Shown here piece after piece: positions 23,879 to 34,905 of a DNA stretch of 64,000 bases. The stretch's first letter is position 1, and each line of letters begins with the position of its first letter. A program made the translations under genes and the position numbers. Source of the DNA: Cranoglanis bouderius (Eukaryota; Chordata; Actinopteri; Siluriformes; Cranoglanididae); the NCBI GenBank assembly GCA_023630585.1, contig CM042568.1:3823016-3887015 (forward strand). The letters run 5' to 3'. A model generated the notes under the pieces. It was not told the origin of the DNA. It saw only the letters and a list, made by a program, of their open reading frames with translations, and ran no database searches.

Positions 23879-23974
23879 GTAAGCACAAAAACAGCCAATA
23901 CAAGATTCTTCAAAAGCACATCTGAACTCCAAGCTATCATTTTGATATGGTTAAATCCTTTTCTTTTCCTCATA

Positions 23975-24604
23975 GTGGTGTGCATAAGTATTCACCCTGT
24001 ATTTATAACCTGGAAATGAAATGGACTCAATTGGGATTATATGTCATCAGTGTTCGTGAAGCATGGTGGTGGAAGCACCATGTTGAGAGTTACCCTTGGC
24101 TTCTTGGTTGCTTCTCTGACTTACATGGTTGTGCAATATTCTTTCCATTTTTTAACAGTAGATTTAATGGTGCTCAGTGAGTTATGCTTGGATACGTTGA
24201 TACGTTTATAAAATTTTGTCCCAGATGTGTTTTGTTACCTTCTTGATGTTCATGATGATCTTTGTTAAGGAATGTTCAGGTGTATTTATATTGAGATCAT
24301 GTGACACACAGGTCCACACAGGTCAGTCAACAAACTGTGTGTCTTCTGATGGCAACTTGCAGCACCAGAATTAATTTAGGGGGTTCACAGCAAAAGGGGG
24401 TGAATACTTATGCATTCACAACTTGTATGTTTTTTTTTTCAAAATTGTGCAGACTATATAGATTTTCCACAACTTCAATATTGTGGGTATTTTGTGTAGA
24501 TTCATGATATATAATCCCACATAAATCAATCTTGGTTCCAGGTTGTAACACTACAAAATGCAGAAAAATGTATGGGGGGTGAATACTTATGCAAGCCATG
24601 TCAT
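23975..24604. mobile_element. Tc1/mariner-like element, internally deleted
   Basis: The left end (TA then gtggtgtgcataagtattca) and right end (tgaatacttatgcaagcca) are inverted. Subterminal sequence (aacctgga..tgggattatat.tcat) is also shared in inverted orientation over about 70 bp. Only about 630 bp remain. A scrap near 24060 (gcatggtggtggaagcacc) is typical of Tc1 transposase genes, but no open frame survives. Confidence 0.75.
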
Positions 24605-24635
24605 GAGTTCAGTTTTTGATGTCACAAATTATGCA

Positions 24636-26217
24636 AATTAGGTATAGAGAAGAATTACCCCCTTTAAAATAATCACATTTTGTTGCTTTTCAGCCTGAAA
24701 TGAAGACTGACACAGTTTTTGTTTTATCCAGCTGTATTTACTCAGTGCAACTTATAACATCCAAGTGAAAGATACAACACCGACATGTCAGAAAATTTTA
24801 CTTATTTATTTATTTATTTATTTATTAAAAAACAGAGTCACTGAGTTGGAAAAAGGATCACCCCCTTGCTTTAATTTGCCTTTTTTTTTATTTTTATTTT
24901 TTTTTATAATTACAGCCTTTAGTCTGTTGGGATATGTCTCTACTAACTTTGCACGTCTAGACTTTGCAATATTTGCCCACTCTTCTTTGCAGAACTGCTC
25001 AAGTTCAGTTAAATTTGATGGTGACCGTTTGTGGACTGCAGTCTTCAAGTCATTCCACAGATTTTCAATGGGGTTTAAGTCTGGGCTCTGACTAGGCCAT
25101 GCATGGACATTCACCTTTTTCTCCTGCAACCACTGTGTGGTCAGTTTTGCTGTGTGCTTTGGGTCATTGTCATGTTGGAAGGTAAAACTTCTTCCCATTG
25201 ACAACTTTCTGGCAGAGGGCAGCAGATTTTCCTCAAGAATTGGACAGTATTTTGCCCCATCCATTTTCCTTCTATCCTGACAAGTGCTCCAGTCCCTGCT
25301 GCAGAGAAACACCCCCATAACTGGATATTACCACCGCCATGCTTTACTGTAGGAATGGTGTTATTTGGATGGTGATCTGTATTGGATTTTCGCCAGACAT
25401 ATCGTTTGGTGTTGAGGCCAAATAATTAATCTGACCAGAACACCGTTTTCCATGTGGCCTCAGAATATTCAAGGTGCGTTTTGGCAAAGCTCAGTCGTGG
25501 GAGGCTTTTTTCTTGCAACCCTCCCATACAAGCCGCATTTGCGGAGAATTTGTGATATTGTTGTCACATGCACACAATGACCACTCTTTGTCATAAATTC
25601 CTGCAACTGCTTCAGAGTTGCTGTAGGCCTCTTGGTAGCCTCTCTGACCAGTTTCCTCCTGGCTCTTTCATCCAGTTTGGAGCGAAGTCCTGATCCAAGG
25701 AGGGTCTGTGTTGTACCAAATACCTTCCACTTCTTAATAATTGACTTCACTGTGCTTCTAGGCATTGACAAAGCCTTTGAAATTTTTTTGTATCCATCTC
25801 CTGACTTGTGCCTGTCCACAACTTTATCCCGGAGATCTTTTGACAGTGCCTTGCCACCCATAGTTGATTGTTTGCTTCAGTTGCACTACAAAATGCTCCA
25901 GGAAAGCTCTTTTCATGCTGAGCTAATCAAAATGACCACAGCTGATCACAGTTGAAAGTCAAATGTCTTTGTGTGCCATTGAGAAGGTGATTAGCTACAC
26001 CTTATTGAGTTTACAAGTCATTTTAGGAGGGGGGTGATCCTTTTTCCAACTCAGTGATTCTGTTTTTTTTTATTAAAAAAAAAAAAATTCTGACATGTTG
26101 GTGTTATCTTTCATAAATAGCTGGATAAAACAAAAACTGTGTCCGTCTTCATTTCAGGCTGAAAAGCAACAAAATGTAATTATTTTAAAGGGGGGTGATT
26201 CTTTTCTAGATCCACTG
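24636..26217 (-). mobile_element. Tc1-like transposon, about 1.58 kb, degenerate
   Basis: Long inverted repeats of about 150 bp (24640-24805 and 26060-26217) contain gaatyacccccctttaaaat, ttttgttgcttttcagcctg and gtttttgttttatccagct. The right end is intact (ccactg followed by TA at 26218-26219) and the left end is decayed. It inserted in the tns3 PTB intron next to the previous element, antisense to tns3. Confidence 0.88.
24818..25861 (-). pseudogene. Tc1-like transposase pseudogene
   Basis: DD34E-type transposase of the Tc1 family, which would cut and paste its own element at TA sites. The N-terminal frame (25861 down to 25469) starts MGGKALSKDLRDKVVDRHKS and carries the paired helix-turn-helix DNA-binding region. 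The C-terminal frame (25318 down to 24818) carries [11 protein letters not shown] (second Asp) and [11 protein letters not shown] (catalytic Glu). Between them an in-frame stop directly follows the first catalytic Asp (VFWSD, about 25425-25440). A frameshift lies in the glycine-rich part near 25310, so it cannot be active. Confidence 0.9.
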
Positions 26218-26708
26218 TAGATTTGAATCAATCACATTTGATATGTAAGTGATTAGAGGATAATAATACAGTAAACCTTTCTTCACAGAACCTGCATGTT
26301 TAAGCTTTTTTTTTGGTGCTAATTTAGTTAAAATTAAAGCTAAAACTGAGATCATTATGGTTGTATTATATTTCGACAAGTTTGTCTGCTGAAACAAAAT
26401 GATGCAATTTAAGACACAGACACTGAAATCCAACTCATGTCATTCTGTGACAAAGCTAGCTTAGTAGCAGTTAACTAGCTGGCTAGCTAGGTAACATTAG
26501 GGATATTTGGGAAGGAAATGGGGGTGTTTCAGTGTAATATTTATATATATAATTATAAATCCTAGTATTTGTTCAAAGGTGATGTTCCTTGGGCAATTTT
26601 AGTGCTTTCTAGGCCATTAAAAACAAACCAAACAATTTAATCACAGCTTTAAAATGGTTCCGCTAATGATCTCATGTTAACATGGAGCTGAATTGTGTTT
26701 ATTCCCAG

Positions 26709-26738
26709 ATGGAGACGGGATGGATACCCATCAGCTAA
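26709..26738 (+). CDS. tns3: tns3 30-nt microexon, PTB domain
   Basis: A thirty-nt exon has acceptor gtttattcccag and donor gtaagt at 26739, phase 2 at both ends. It encodes WRRDGYPSA with split Lys codons on both sides, matching the KWIKDG segment of human TNS3. Its loss would keep the frame, so skipping would give a PTB domain ten residues shorter. Confidence 0.92.
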   Translation: METGWIPIS

Positions 26739-26945
26739 GTAAGTCAGATAGTTTATTCATATTTACAGTGTGGTTATGATCCTCTTTAAACATTCTGCTC
26801 CACTTTTAATAATGTTAAGTATTAATTATTCGAGTACAACTTCAGTAAGTAGCATAGCAGCGTAATTATCTTTAAAAAAAAAAAATCTCAGGTGACTATA
26901 GTGTATGCTGATTGGGTCTCTCTCTTTTTTTAAATTGCTGTGCAG

Positions 26946-27090
26946 GATTTTTGGTTTCGTAGCCCGGAAGACGGGCAGCGGCATGGACAACGTGTGCCAC
27001 CTGTTTGCTGAACACGACCCCGAGCAGCCCGCCAGCGCCATCGTCAACTTCGTCTCCAAGGTCATGATCGGCTCGCAGAAGAACGCCTGA
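26946..27090 (+). CDS. tns3: tns3 last coding exon, PTB C-terminus
   Basis: 145 nt of coding sequence, with acceptor attgctgtgcag. It encodes [20 protein letters not shown] and onward to [18 protein letters not shown], then tga at 27088-27090. The ending closely matches human TNS3 (VMIGSPKKV). It is strongly conserved and GC-richer than its surroundings. Confidence 0.97.
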
Positions 27091-27660
27091 TATGTTCAGC
27101 TCGACATTTTACCCAGGAGGCGCGAAATCAACCCCATTCACCCCCATTCTCCCTCCCCTAATGGACCTGCTGTCCCCTAATGATGACAGCACACTGTGTG
27201 TCACATGAACACAAACTCTAGAGCTATCGTTAATAAGGAAGGACTCATATCGGAGAGCTAAAGAGAGAAAACGTGTGTAGGTTGGGACTGTGCTGCTACT
27301 CAGCTTTAAAATAAAAGTGTATGTTAAGTGTCATGTATATTGTATATGTATGTAATGGTATCTAACCAAACTGTATTTATTGTATTTTTTTTTTCTTAGC
27401 AGAATATTCAAGTTTTCAGGATATAAACTTCGGATTGCTTTTGTCTTACGTGTGGGGAATTATTGTTGATGTTAAGTGTTCTCTAGCTTTTATTGGAATT
27501 TTACTACTGACCATCTATAGATGAACGGCATATACACACACATAGCTGGGCCAGTTTAGAGGACTAGTTAGTTTAGCTATATTTTTTATAAAGAAATATG
27601 TGTTTATATTATAAAGGGCTATATGGACTAAGTCACTAGTATTTTTAATAAGACCAAAAA

Positions 27661-27691
<31 letters not shown>

Positions 27692-27997
27692 CTTATGCAG
27701 CTGATAGCTAGGGGGTCTGTTCGTAAATTTCTTTGGCTTTTTTTTTTTTTTTTTTTGGCTGGTAGATGAGGGTTTCATTTAAAAAAAAAAAAGATTTCTT
27801 TCTTAAATGTGGCTGCAGCTAAGTGTTTTGATTGCATTTAGGTTTTTCTTTTGTTTGTTTTTTTGTTTTGTTGTTGCCGGTAACTGAGGGTATTGATCAT
27901 GAATTTCAAATTTATAGCTGAGCGTATTGGTCACAAATTTCTATATTTTCTAATGCAAGTGGCAGCTACTGCAGCTGGTAGCTAATGTGTAATTTCA

Positions 27998-28251
<254 letters not shown>

Positions 28252-28952
28252 TATAATGTGTTTTTTTCTCCTGGGGGGATGGGCAGACCCCCAATGTTGT
28301 GCATCTCAGATTACTCATGTTTTAAAGTTCATTTCACTTAAGCTTGTTACTGACTATGCAAGATGTGTATTAAATACAGCACAAGGGCTGAATGTTAATT
28401 CACAACTTTGAGGTATTTTTTAAGGATAAATTTCCTATTTTTTTTAAAGCATTTAGGCTGCTTGCCCAAAAAGTGGACCAATAATTATTGTAAAAGTGAT
28501 TTTCATGTTTATTTTAAAGCATAGTAAAAAAAAAAAAACAACAACTGTATTTTTCTATGTAAACCTTAATATATTCACTATCCAGTGGCTTTATGTTACA
28601 TTGAACAGGCCAGTTGTTGTACTAATGTGCCTTCATCATTGCTGGTAAACACTCTGCCGGTGTGATAGGAGTGATTGTTTCGTAAGCATTGTGTTGATAA
28701 AGGAATATATCTGAGCAGTTTGTACTCTGATTGTGGTATTACAGTGTTGTGTATCTGTTATCATGTAAATGCTCATGCTAGTTTTATTACAGTTTATCTC
28801 TGATGCTAAAACAGATCAAAGACAATGGTTTATTCTTCACTGCTGCTTCATTACAGTGAAGTGATTGATGGGAAGTGATGCAATGGGATGGGATTGACTG
28901 ACAGAATAAACGCTGAGGACTCATCATTGGGTTTCGGATCAGTGCATCGCTC

Positions 28953-28958
28953 AATAAA
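28953..28958 (+). terminator. Candidate tns3 polyadenylation signal
   Basis: The signal is AATAAA in tcaataaaactg, with a GT-rich element about 20 nt downstream. It is the most distal good signal before repeat sequence begins at 28996. A second AATAAA lies 48 nt upstream, at 28905. Confidence 0.55.
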
Positions 28959-28995
28959 ACTGAAAATATATGAGAGTGTGTATTCACTTTATTTA

Positions 28996-29135
28996 AAATA
29001 AAACACCTGAGGATGTGCTGTTATAGGAAAATAATCAACGACAGGCTAATGTGAGAATGCCGAGTTACTGTTCTCATCTTGAAGTTGATTATTTTCCAAA
29101 AACAGGAAATCACTATGAATGTTGTATTTATTAAC
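28996..29135. repeat. Foldback element, copy 3
   Basis: The left arm aataaaacacctgaggatgtgctgttataggaaaataatcaac and decayed right arm gttgattattttccaaaaacag show the family. It begins about 20 bp after the presumed tns3 cleavage site. Confidence 0.8.
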
Positions 29136-29319
29136 AGGTTTTTGAAAAAGTCAATCCAAAAACATCATGAAATCATGTCTTAAAATGATAACCTTGACTC
29201 GCAAATGTCCAGTGTGAGAGCATTTTTTTTTTTTTTTTTTTTTTTGTAAAAATGGGTTTTCCAGAGCAATGTAATGTCATTTGAGGGGGGAACAAATCAT
29301 TTTAGTCAGTTGCTTTTAT

Positions 29320-29612
29320 CCTGGTTCAGGGTTGCTATTCATTCGGAGTCTATCCTGGGATCACTGAGTGAGAGTAATACACCCAAGACAGAAGTCCAAA
29401 GCAGAACACCCTACACATATTCACACACTCGGTCTCACCTAGGGGCAAGTTAGCATAGCCAATCCACGAATTAGCATGTTTTTGCAGGGTGAGAGGAAAC
29501 CAGAGAACCAAAGGGAAATCACACAGACAGTAATCCGAGCTCAGGATTGAACCGGGGACCTTGGAGCTGCGAGCCAGTTACACTGTACCACCGTGCTGAC
29601 CGGTAATTAATC
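29320..29612 (-). mobile_element. tRNA-derived SINE (Mermaid/DANA-like), minus strand
   Basis: Read on the minus strand it gives gcacggtggtacagtgtaac (A-box-like), ggttcaatcctgagctc (B-box-like), then a core with tttcctctcaccctgcaaaaacatgc. It is the same family as 34570, 39736, 40195, 43027 and 53605. The family name is an assignment by resemblance. Confidence 0.65.
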
Positions 29613-29736
29613 CATTTATTTACAATTGCTACTCTTCTGATTTTGCTTATAACGCACATGGAATACACAAGATGTCTGAAAAGACAAAGACATTTGCATT
29701 TTAATGAGGGAAATAAGTATTTGACCCCTTCGACTT

Positions 29737-30544
29737 AGTACTTGGTGGCAAAACCCTTGTTGGCAATCACAGAGGTCAGACGTTTCTTGTAGTTGGCCAC
29801 CAGGTTTGCACACATCTCAGGAGGGATTTTGTCCCACTCCTCTTTGCAGATACTCTCCAAGTCATTAAGGTCATTTTCAATGCCCTGGCTGAGGGAAGGA
29901 GGTTCTCACCCAAAATTTGACGGTACATGGCCCCGTCCATCATCCCTTTGATGCGGTGCAGTTGTCCTGTCCCCTTAGCAGAAAAACACCCCCAAAGCAT
30001 AATGTTTCCACCTCCATGTTTGACGGTGGGGATGGTGTTATGACTTGGCCATAGGCAGCATTCCTCCTCCTCCTCCAAACTCCAAACTCGAGTTGAGTTG
30101 ATGCCAAAGAGATCTGACCACACCTGACCATAACACTTTCACCCAGTTCTCCTCTAAATCATTCAGGCAAACTTCATACAGGCCTGTACATGTGCTTTTC
30201 TTGAGTAGGGGGACCTTTCAGTCCTTCACGGCGTAGTGTGTTACCAATTGTTTTCTTGGTGACTATGGTCCCAGCTGCCTTGAGATCATTAACAAGATCC
30301 TCCCGTGTAGTTCTGGGCTGATTCCTCACCGTTCTCATGATCATTGAAACTCCACGACGTGAGATCTTGCATGGAGCCCCAGACCGAGGGAGGCTGACAG
30401 TTTCTTCCATTTGCGAATAATCGCACCAACTGTTGTCACCTTCTCACCAAGCTGCTTGGCGATGGTCTCTTAGCCCATTCCAGCCTTGTGTACGTCTACA
30501 ATCTTGTCCCTGACATCCTTGGACAGCTCTTTGGTCTTGGCCAT
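29737..30544 (-). pseudogene. Tc1-like transposase pseudogene, catalytic region deleted
   Basis: The frame starts [17 protein letters not shown] at 30544. It has a stop in the first helix region (GMG followed by a stop), then continues in fragments ([38 protein letters not shown]). After LLPSARAL the gene jumps directly to the C-terminal tail (ESICKEEW, then NKGFATKY, stop at 29737). The segment with the second Asp and the Glu of the DDE triad is deleted. It is inactive. Confidence 0.88.
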
Positions 30545-30586
30545 GGTGGAGAGTTTGGAATCTGATTGATTGATTGCTTCTGTGGA

Positions 30587-30683
30587 CAGGTGTCTTTTAT
30601 ACAGGTAACAAACTGAGATTAGGAGCACTCCCTTTAAGAGAGTGCTCCTAATCTCAGCTCATTACCTGTGTAAAAGACACCTG
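30587..30683. repeat. 43-bp arm hairpin inside the Tc1-like element
   Basis: The arms caggtgtctttta..gaggagcactc-type and gagtgctcctaatctcag..agacacctg pair almost perfectly around a loop of about 10 bp (ccctttaaga). This structure lies in the 5' untranslated part of the element and is a feature of this Tc1 subgroup. Confidence 0.85.
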
Positions 30684-30909
30684 GGAGCCAGAAATCTTGC
30701 TAATTTATAGGGGGTCAAATACTTATTTCCCTCATTAAAATGCAAATCAATTTATAACTTTTTTGAAATGCGTTTTTCTGGATTTTTTTGTTTGTATTCT
30801 GTCTCTCACTGTTAAAATACACCTACCATTAAAATTATAGACTGATCATTTCTTTGTCAGTGGGCAAACGTACAAAATCAGCAGGGGATCAAATACTTTT
30901 TTCCCCCAC

Positions 30910-31022
<113 letters not shown>

Positions 31023-31556
31023 ATGTTACAGATGCAATTTATCCAAACATTTGAAAAATAATTGATCAAAACTGTTGTTTCTACCTGCCTTCTGAGTCCA
31101 AGCTACCAGGGTGTCGCAATATATTTATTTCTCTTTAATATGAAAAAAAAACCAAACAAAAAAAAACAATCAGCCCTACATTTCAAATCCTTTCAGCAGG
31201 TTAGCACAGTTGACAGCAGGAGGCGCTCGTGCTTCAATAAACTTTCACTTCCTGTGTGAAACGCTCCATCACATATAATAATGAAAAGCCTTAACAGATC
31301 CATTACTAACCTACTGGGCATGCTGCCCTTTTCATTTAACAAACACTTCAATTGCTCCAAAACTAGCGTTCAGTGGTTCTGTAAACCCGTGCATGAGGAC
31401 TTTAGAGAACAAGCACATCAGCTCACACTAACACACACCTGCGCTTATTGCTGTGCAATAAAAGGCATCTAGAGCTTAGTGTCAGTGTGCAGGTCATTAC
31501 AAGTGACCTGCACACAACTTTCGTTGATGGAAAGTAATTTTAACTTTTAATCATTA

Positions 31557-31704
31557 TGGAATTAAACACTCAGTGTCATGCTGTTATAGAAAACAATCAG
31601 TGACAGGGTGGTGTGATGAAGCGGAGTCACTGTCAGCACTCCAAAGTTGATTATTTTCCTATAACAGTATGTCCTGCAGGGTTTCATTCCTCTTACACCA
31701 CAGC
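31557..31704. repeat. Foldback element, copy 4
   Basis: Arms attaaacactcagtgtcatg..gctgttatagaaaacaatca and ttgattattttcctataacag..gggtttcattcctctta flank a loop containing gtgtgatgaagcggagtcac. This is the best preserved loop in the family. Confidence 0.85.
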
Positions 31705-32327
31705 AATTTGACTCTTCTGTATTAAAGAATGACACATCATAATTTTTATCCATTTATAGCTACATTTAATATTGTCGAACATCCTTAAAACAAGCTAGTG
31801 AATGTTAACCCCGCCTGTAACGTCTGTAACGTTTCATAAGAATCATGTGATTAGCTATGAAATTGTGAAGCATGTCCTCCGTTGTAATTTCAGTTCAAAT
31901 AAAAATAATTTTCTTCATAAATACTTCAGAACATTAGTGTGCACACACTAACCTTTTTAAGCTAATGTAATTCTGACTGGCTACTTCCACTTATATTTGA
32001 GTTATTTTTTCACTTAAGTAGAATTCCTCTTCATTTTTTCCCCACCCTTGTAGCACAGTACGGTGCAAAGACACAATACAGTTTTGTGATGTGTGTCGTG
32101 TGAAGTGATGTGTACCGGCAGCACTGCAGGTGTGTAAATATGAACAGTGTATCCTTCCTGGTTAATAACATAAACATTCATGTTGACAGAGTTCAGGTTC
32201 AGTGAAATTCGGGAAGATAAATGTTTGAGATATGAAGCTGCAGGTGAAAGAAGAGCCGTCATGGCTCCTGATGATCCAGACACACTGGAGAGGAAACTGT
32301 CAGAGAGCAGATGTCAGATGTCAGCAG

Positions 32328-32328
<1 letters not shown>
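31705..32328. other. Intergenic, nothing recognised
   Basis: AT-rich intergenic DNA with no supported feature apart from scraps of the foldback family flank. Confidence 0.5.

Positions 32329-32378
<50 letters not shown>
32329..32378. repeat. (GT)25 microsatellite
   Basis: A perfect dinucleotide tract next to the 21-bp minisatellite. Confidence 0.95.
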
Positions 32379-32380
<2 letters not shown>

Positions 32381-32559
32381 GATGTCATAATGTGAAGGTT
32401 CTGACTCGCCTGTATGTTGCCATAGAGACAACAATAAAGTCCTGTATGACGAATTTACAATAAACAACAGTAATTTTGTTATGCTTTCTGGAAAATGACT
32501 GGAACTCCTCATGAAGAATTGTGGGATTGATTTTCAGCTCTTTTGGTTTCATTCGCACT

Positions 32560-33070
32560 GATTCAGAACGGAACATACTCGATTCAGTACCGGACATAGT
32601 TAATTCAGAAGAGTACATAATCAATTCAGAATGAGGCATAGTTAATTCAGAACCAGACATAACTGAGTCAGAACCAGACATAGTTGATCCAGCACCGGAC
32701 ATGTTTGATTCAAAACCGCACATGGTTGTTTCACAAGAGGACATAATTCATTCACAACTGGACATAGTTGATTCAGAAACATATATAGTTGATTCAGAAC
32801 TGGGCATAGCTGAATGAGAAATTGCCACGGTTGTCTCAAAACCAGACATAGTTGATTCAGAACCATACATTCTTCATTCAGAATAGGGCAAAATTAATTC
32901 AGAACTGGACATAGTTGATTCAGGACCAGACATAAACTGGACATAGTTGATTCAGGACCAGACATAGCTGATTCAGAACTGACCATAGTTGATTCAGAAT
33001 AGGACAAAATTGATTCAGAACCAGACATAAACCGGACATAGTTGATTCAGAACCGGACATAGTTGATTGC
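32560..33070. repeat. 21-bp minisatellite, about 24 units
   Basis: The unit is gattcagaaccggacatagtt (21 bp), repeated with point variants and occasional 10-11 bp indels. Because the period is a multiple of three, open frames show heptad repeats on both strands (such as MSGSELT on the minus strand, 32744 to 32560, and the DIVDSEP type on plus). No start, splice context or domain supports a gene. Repeat-encoded frames are expected here. Confidence 0.9.
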
Positions 33071-33089
33071 TGTGGATGTTACTGAAGAG

Positions 33090-33820
33090 CTGTGTATAAA
33101 CCTAGTTTACTGTTTTGTTACATAGATACATATATTGTATGCTAATGCTAGTTGAATTAATGTCAGAGTGTGCATATGAGGTGAAGCAAATTTTTAGCTA
33201 AACTCTTCCAAACCCCACACCATCAACTCGACTAGCAGCTATGCGCTGCAAACCTGGTCAAGTGGTTTCCTCACCATATTATCCACTATTCATTTCTGAG
33301 TCTGCGGTTAGCTGGTATCACATCCTCTGCTGTCCAGTTTGGTTGAATGGTTCCTTCGCCATACTACTCAACTTTCATTGCAAAATTTGTTAAATTATCA
33401 GGACTTTTGCTAATACAGAGCTCTGGTTCTGGAGTCCATTTTCCCTTCACACACAAACACCACTCATTCTCTTGAATTTGAGTGGGATTTCTACATTTAT
33501 GTGTTTTCGTTTTCTCTATGTACTATGTAATTAGCTGACGCTGACCTGGTGATAACTCATTCAGACGGTTCCGGGGAAACCTTTTTTTCTTTTTTTCTTT
33601 TGCAAGTACTGCATCATACCTTACTTTGTGACTTTGTTGAAAAGTTTCCGCATGTGCCCACAGAAAGGTATCCAGGTCCCTGGTGGTTATCTAGGGTTCA
33701 TAAACCACAGTTACATACAATATGTAACTAGTATTGTTCTAGGATTAGTTTGGTGGGGGCAGTAGAACAGCCATTTTTGGAGGTAAAAGATGTGGGAGAA
33801 ATTGGAAACACCAAGCTCAC
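33090..33820. other. Intergenic, weak internal duplication only
   Basis: Two diverged 40-bp copies of tggt..a.tggtt.cct..ccatat/cta occur at about 33255-33300 and 33348-33390. Nothing else was recognised. Confidence 0.45.
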
Positions 33821-33885
33821 ACAAACCCCCACCCACCCACCCCGCACCCCACCGCCACCCCGCACACCCCCCCCCGACCACCAAG
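33821..33885 (-). repeat. C-rich tract, G-quadruplex potential on minus strand
   Basis: Runs of C (cccccacccacccacccc and acaccccccccccgacc) give at least five G-runs of three or more on the minus strand with short loops. Confidence 0.7.
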
Positions 33886-33889
33886 TGCA

Positions 33890-34569
33890 TTAGACAATGT
33901 GGTCAGGTCATATAGGGACACTGGGATATTCTAGAGCCCAAAGATTACTCAGCTATTCATTTCCAAGCAGTTTATTCAGGAACTATATTGAGATTAATAG
34001 GAAATGGTCAAATGAGGAATGTAAAACCGCAACAGCTGATGGAGTTTAAAGCCAGACACCACACCCTAATATGCTCAGAATCTACATCAATACAACCATT
34101 TTTGTGTTACAATTTTCATTTAAAAACCTATTCCAATGCAAATGAGAAAATATTTTCTGATAACACACCCGATGTTCAGATTTCACGCAACAGCTTATCA
34201 CAATGTAATTACTTCATTAACTAAAAACAAACACACCACATTTATGGGCACAATTTGCACAGATTTATAAATGTAATAATGTCACATTTCCCTTACAGGA
34301 TATGAACTAGTGAACCAGTGTGTGAACCAGTGTGTGAACCAGTGTGTGAAATTATGTGAATGTTCCTCTTTCAAAGCTAAGAAAAATGATTTGCCACATG
34401 GAGAATGAGTCATTTTTGAGAAACAGCCTATAACCATAACGTCAGTAACAACAGAATCCCAGCTAATTTTTTCTCACATTTTCTAAGGAAATGTCTATAT
34501 GCTGACTACATATCACAGTTTTTCTAGGAAAATTTGAGCTTTGTGACAAAATGTGGTTTAATATGGAGA
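33890..34569. other. Intergenic, small 13-bp tandem repeat
   Basis: A short array of gtgtgtgaaccag units at about 34307-34350 is the only structure seen. Confidence 0.5.
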
Positions 34570-34905
34570 CATTTTGGTGGCACAGAAGTGCACTGGGCTG
34601 TGTTCCCATCTCACAGCTCCAGCATCCGTTCCTGAGCTCAGGTTACTGTCTGTGTGGGATTTGACATATTCTCCCTGTGCTTGTGTGGGATTTCTCTGGG
34701 TTCTCCGGTTTCCTCCCACCTCCCAAAAACATGCAGGTCGGTGGTTTGGCTATGCTAAATTGCCTGTAGGTTGAATAGGTGAATGTGTGTGTCTGTGAAT
34801 GAGTGTGTGCATGGTACCCTGTTATGGACTGGCATCCCATTCCCAACTTACTGCCAGTGTTTCCACCATGACCCTGACCAGGATGAAACAATTACTGAAG
34901 GTGAA
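34570..34905 (+). mobile_element. tRNA-derived SINE
   Basis: Contains the head tttggtggcacagaagtg, the core gtttcctcccacctcccaaa and aacatgcaggt, ctaaattgcctgtaggt, and the tail with gaccctgaccaggat then gaatgaagg. The same family recurs at 29320, 39736 and 53605. Confidence 0.7.

Noticed and set aside
25632..25955. Plus-strand frame of 107 codons
   Set aside because: Shadow of the Tc1-like transposase pseudogene on the other strand.
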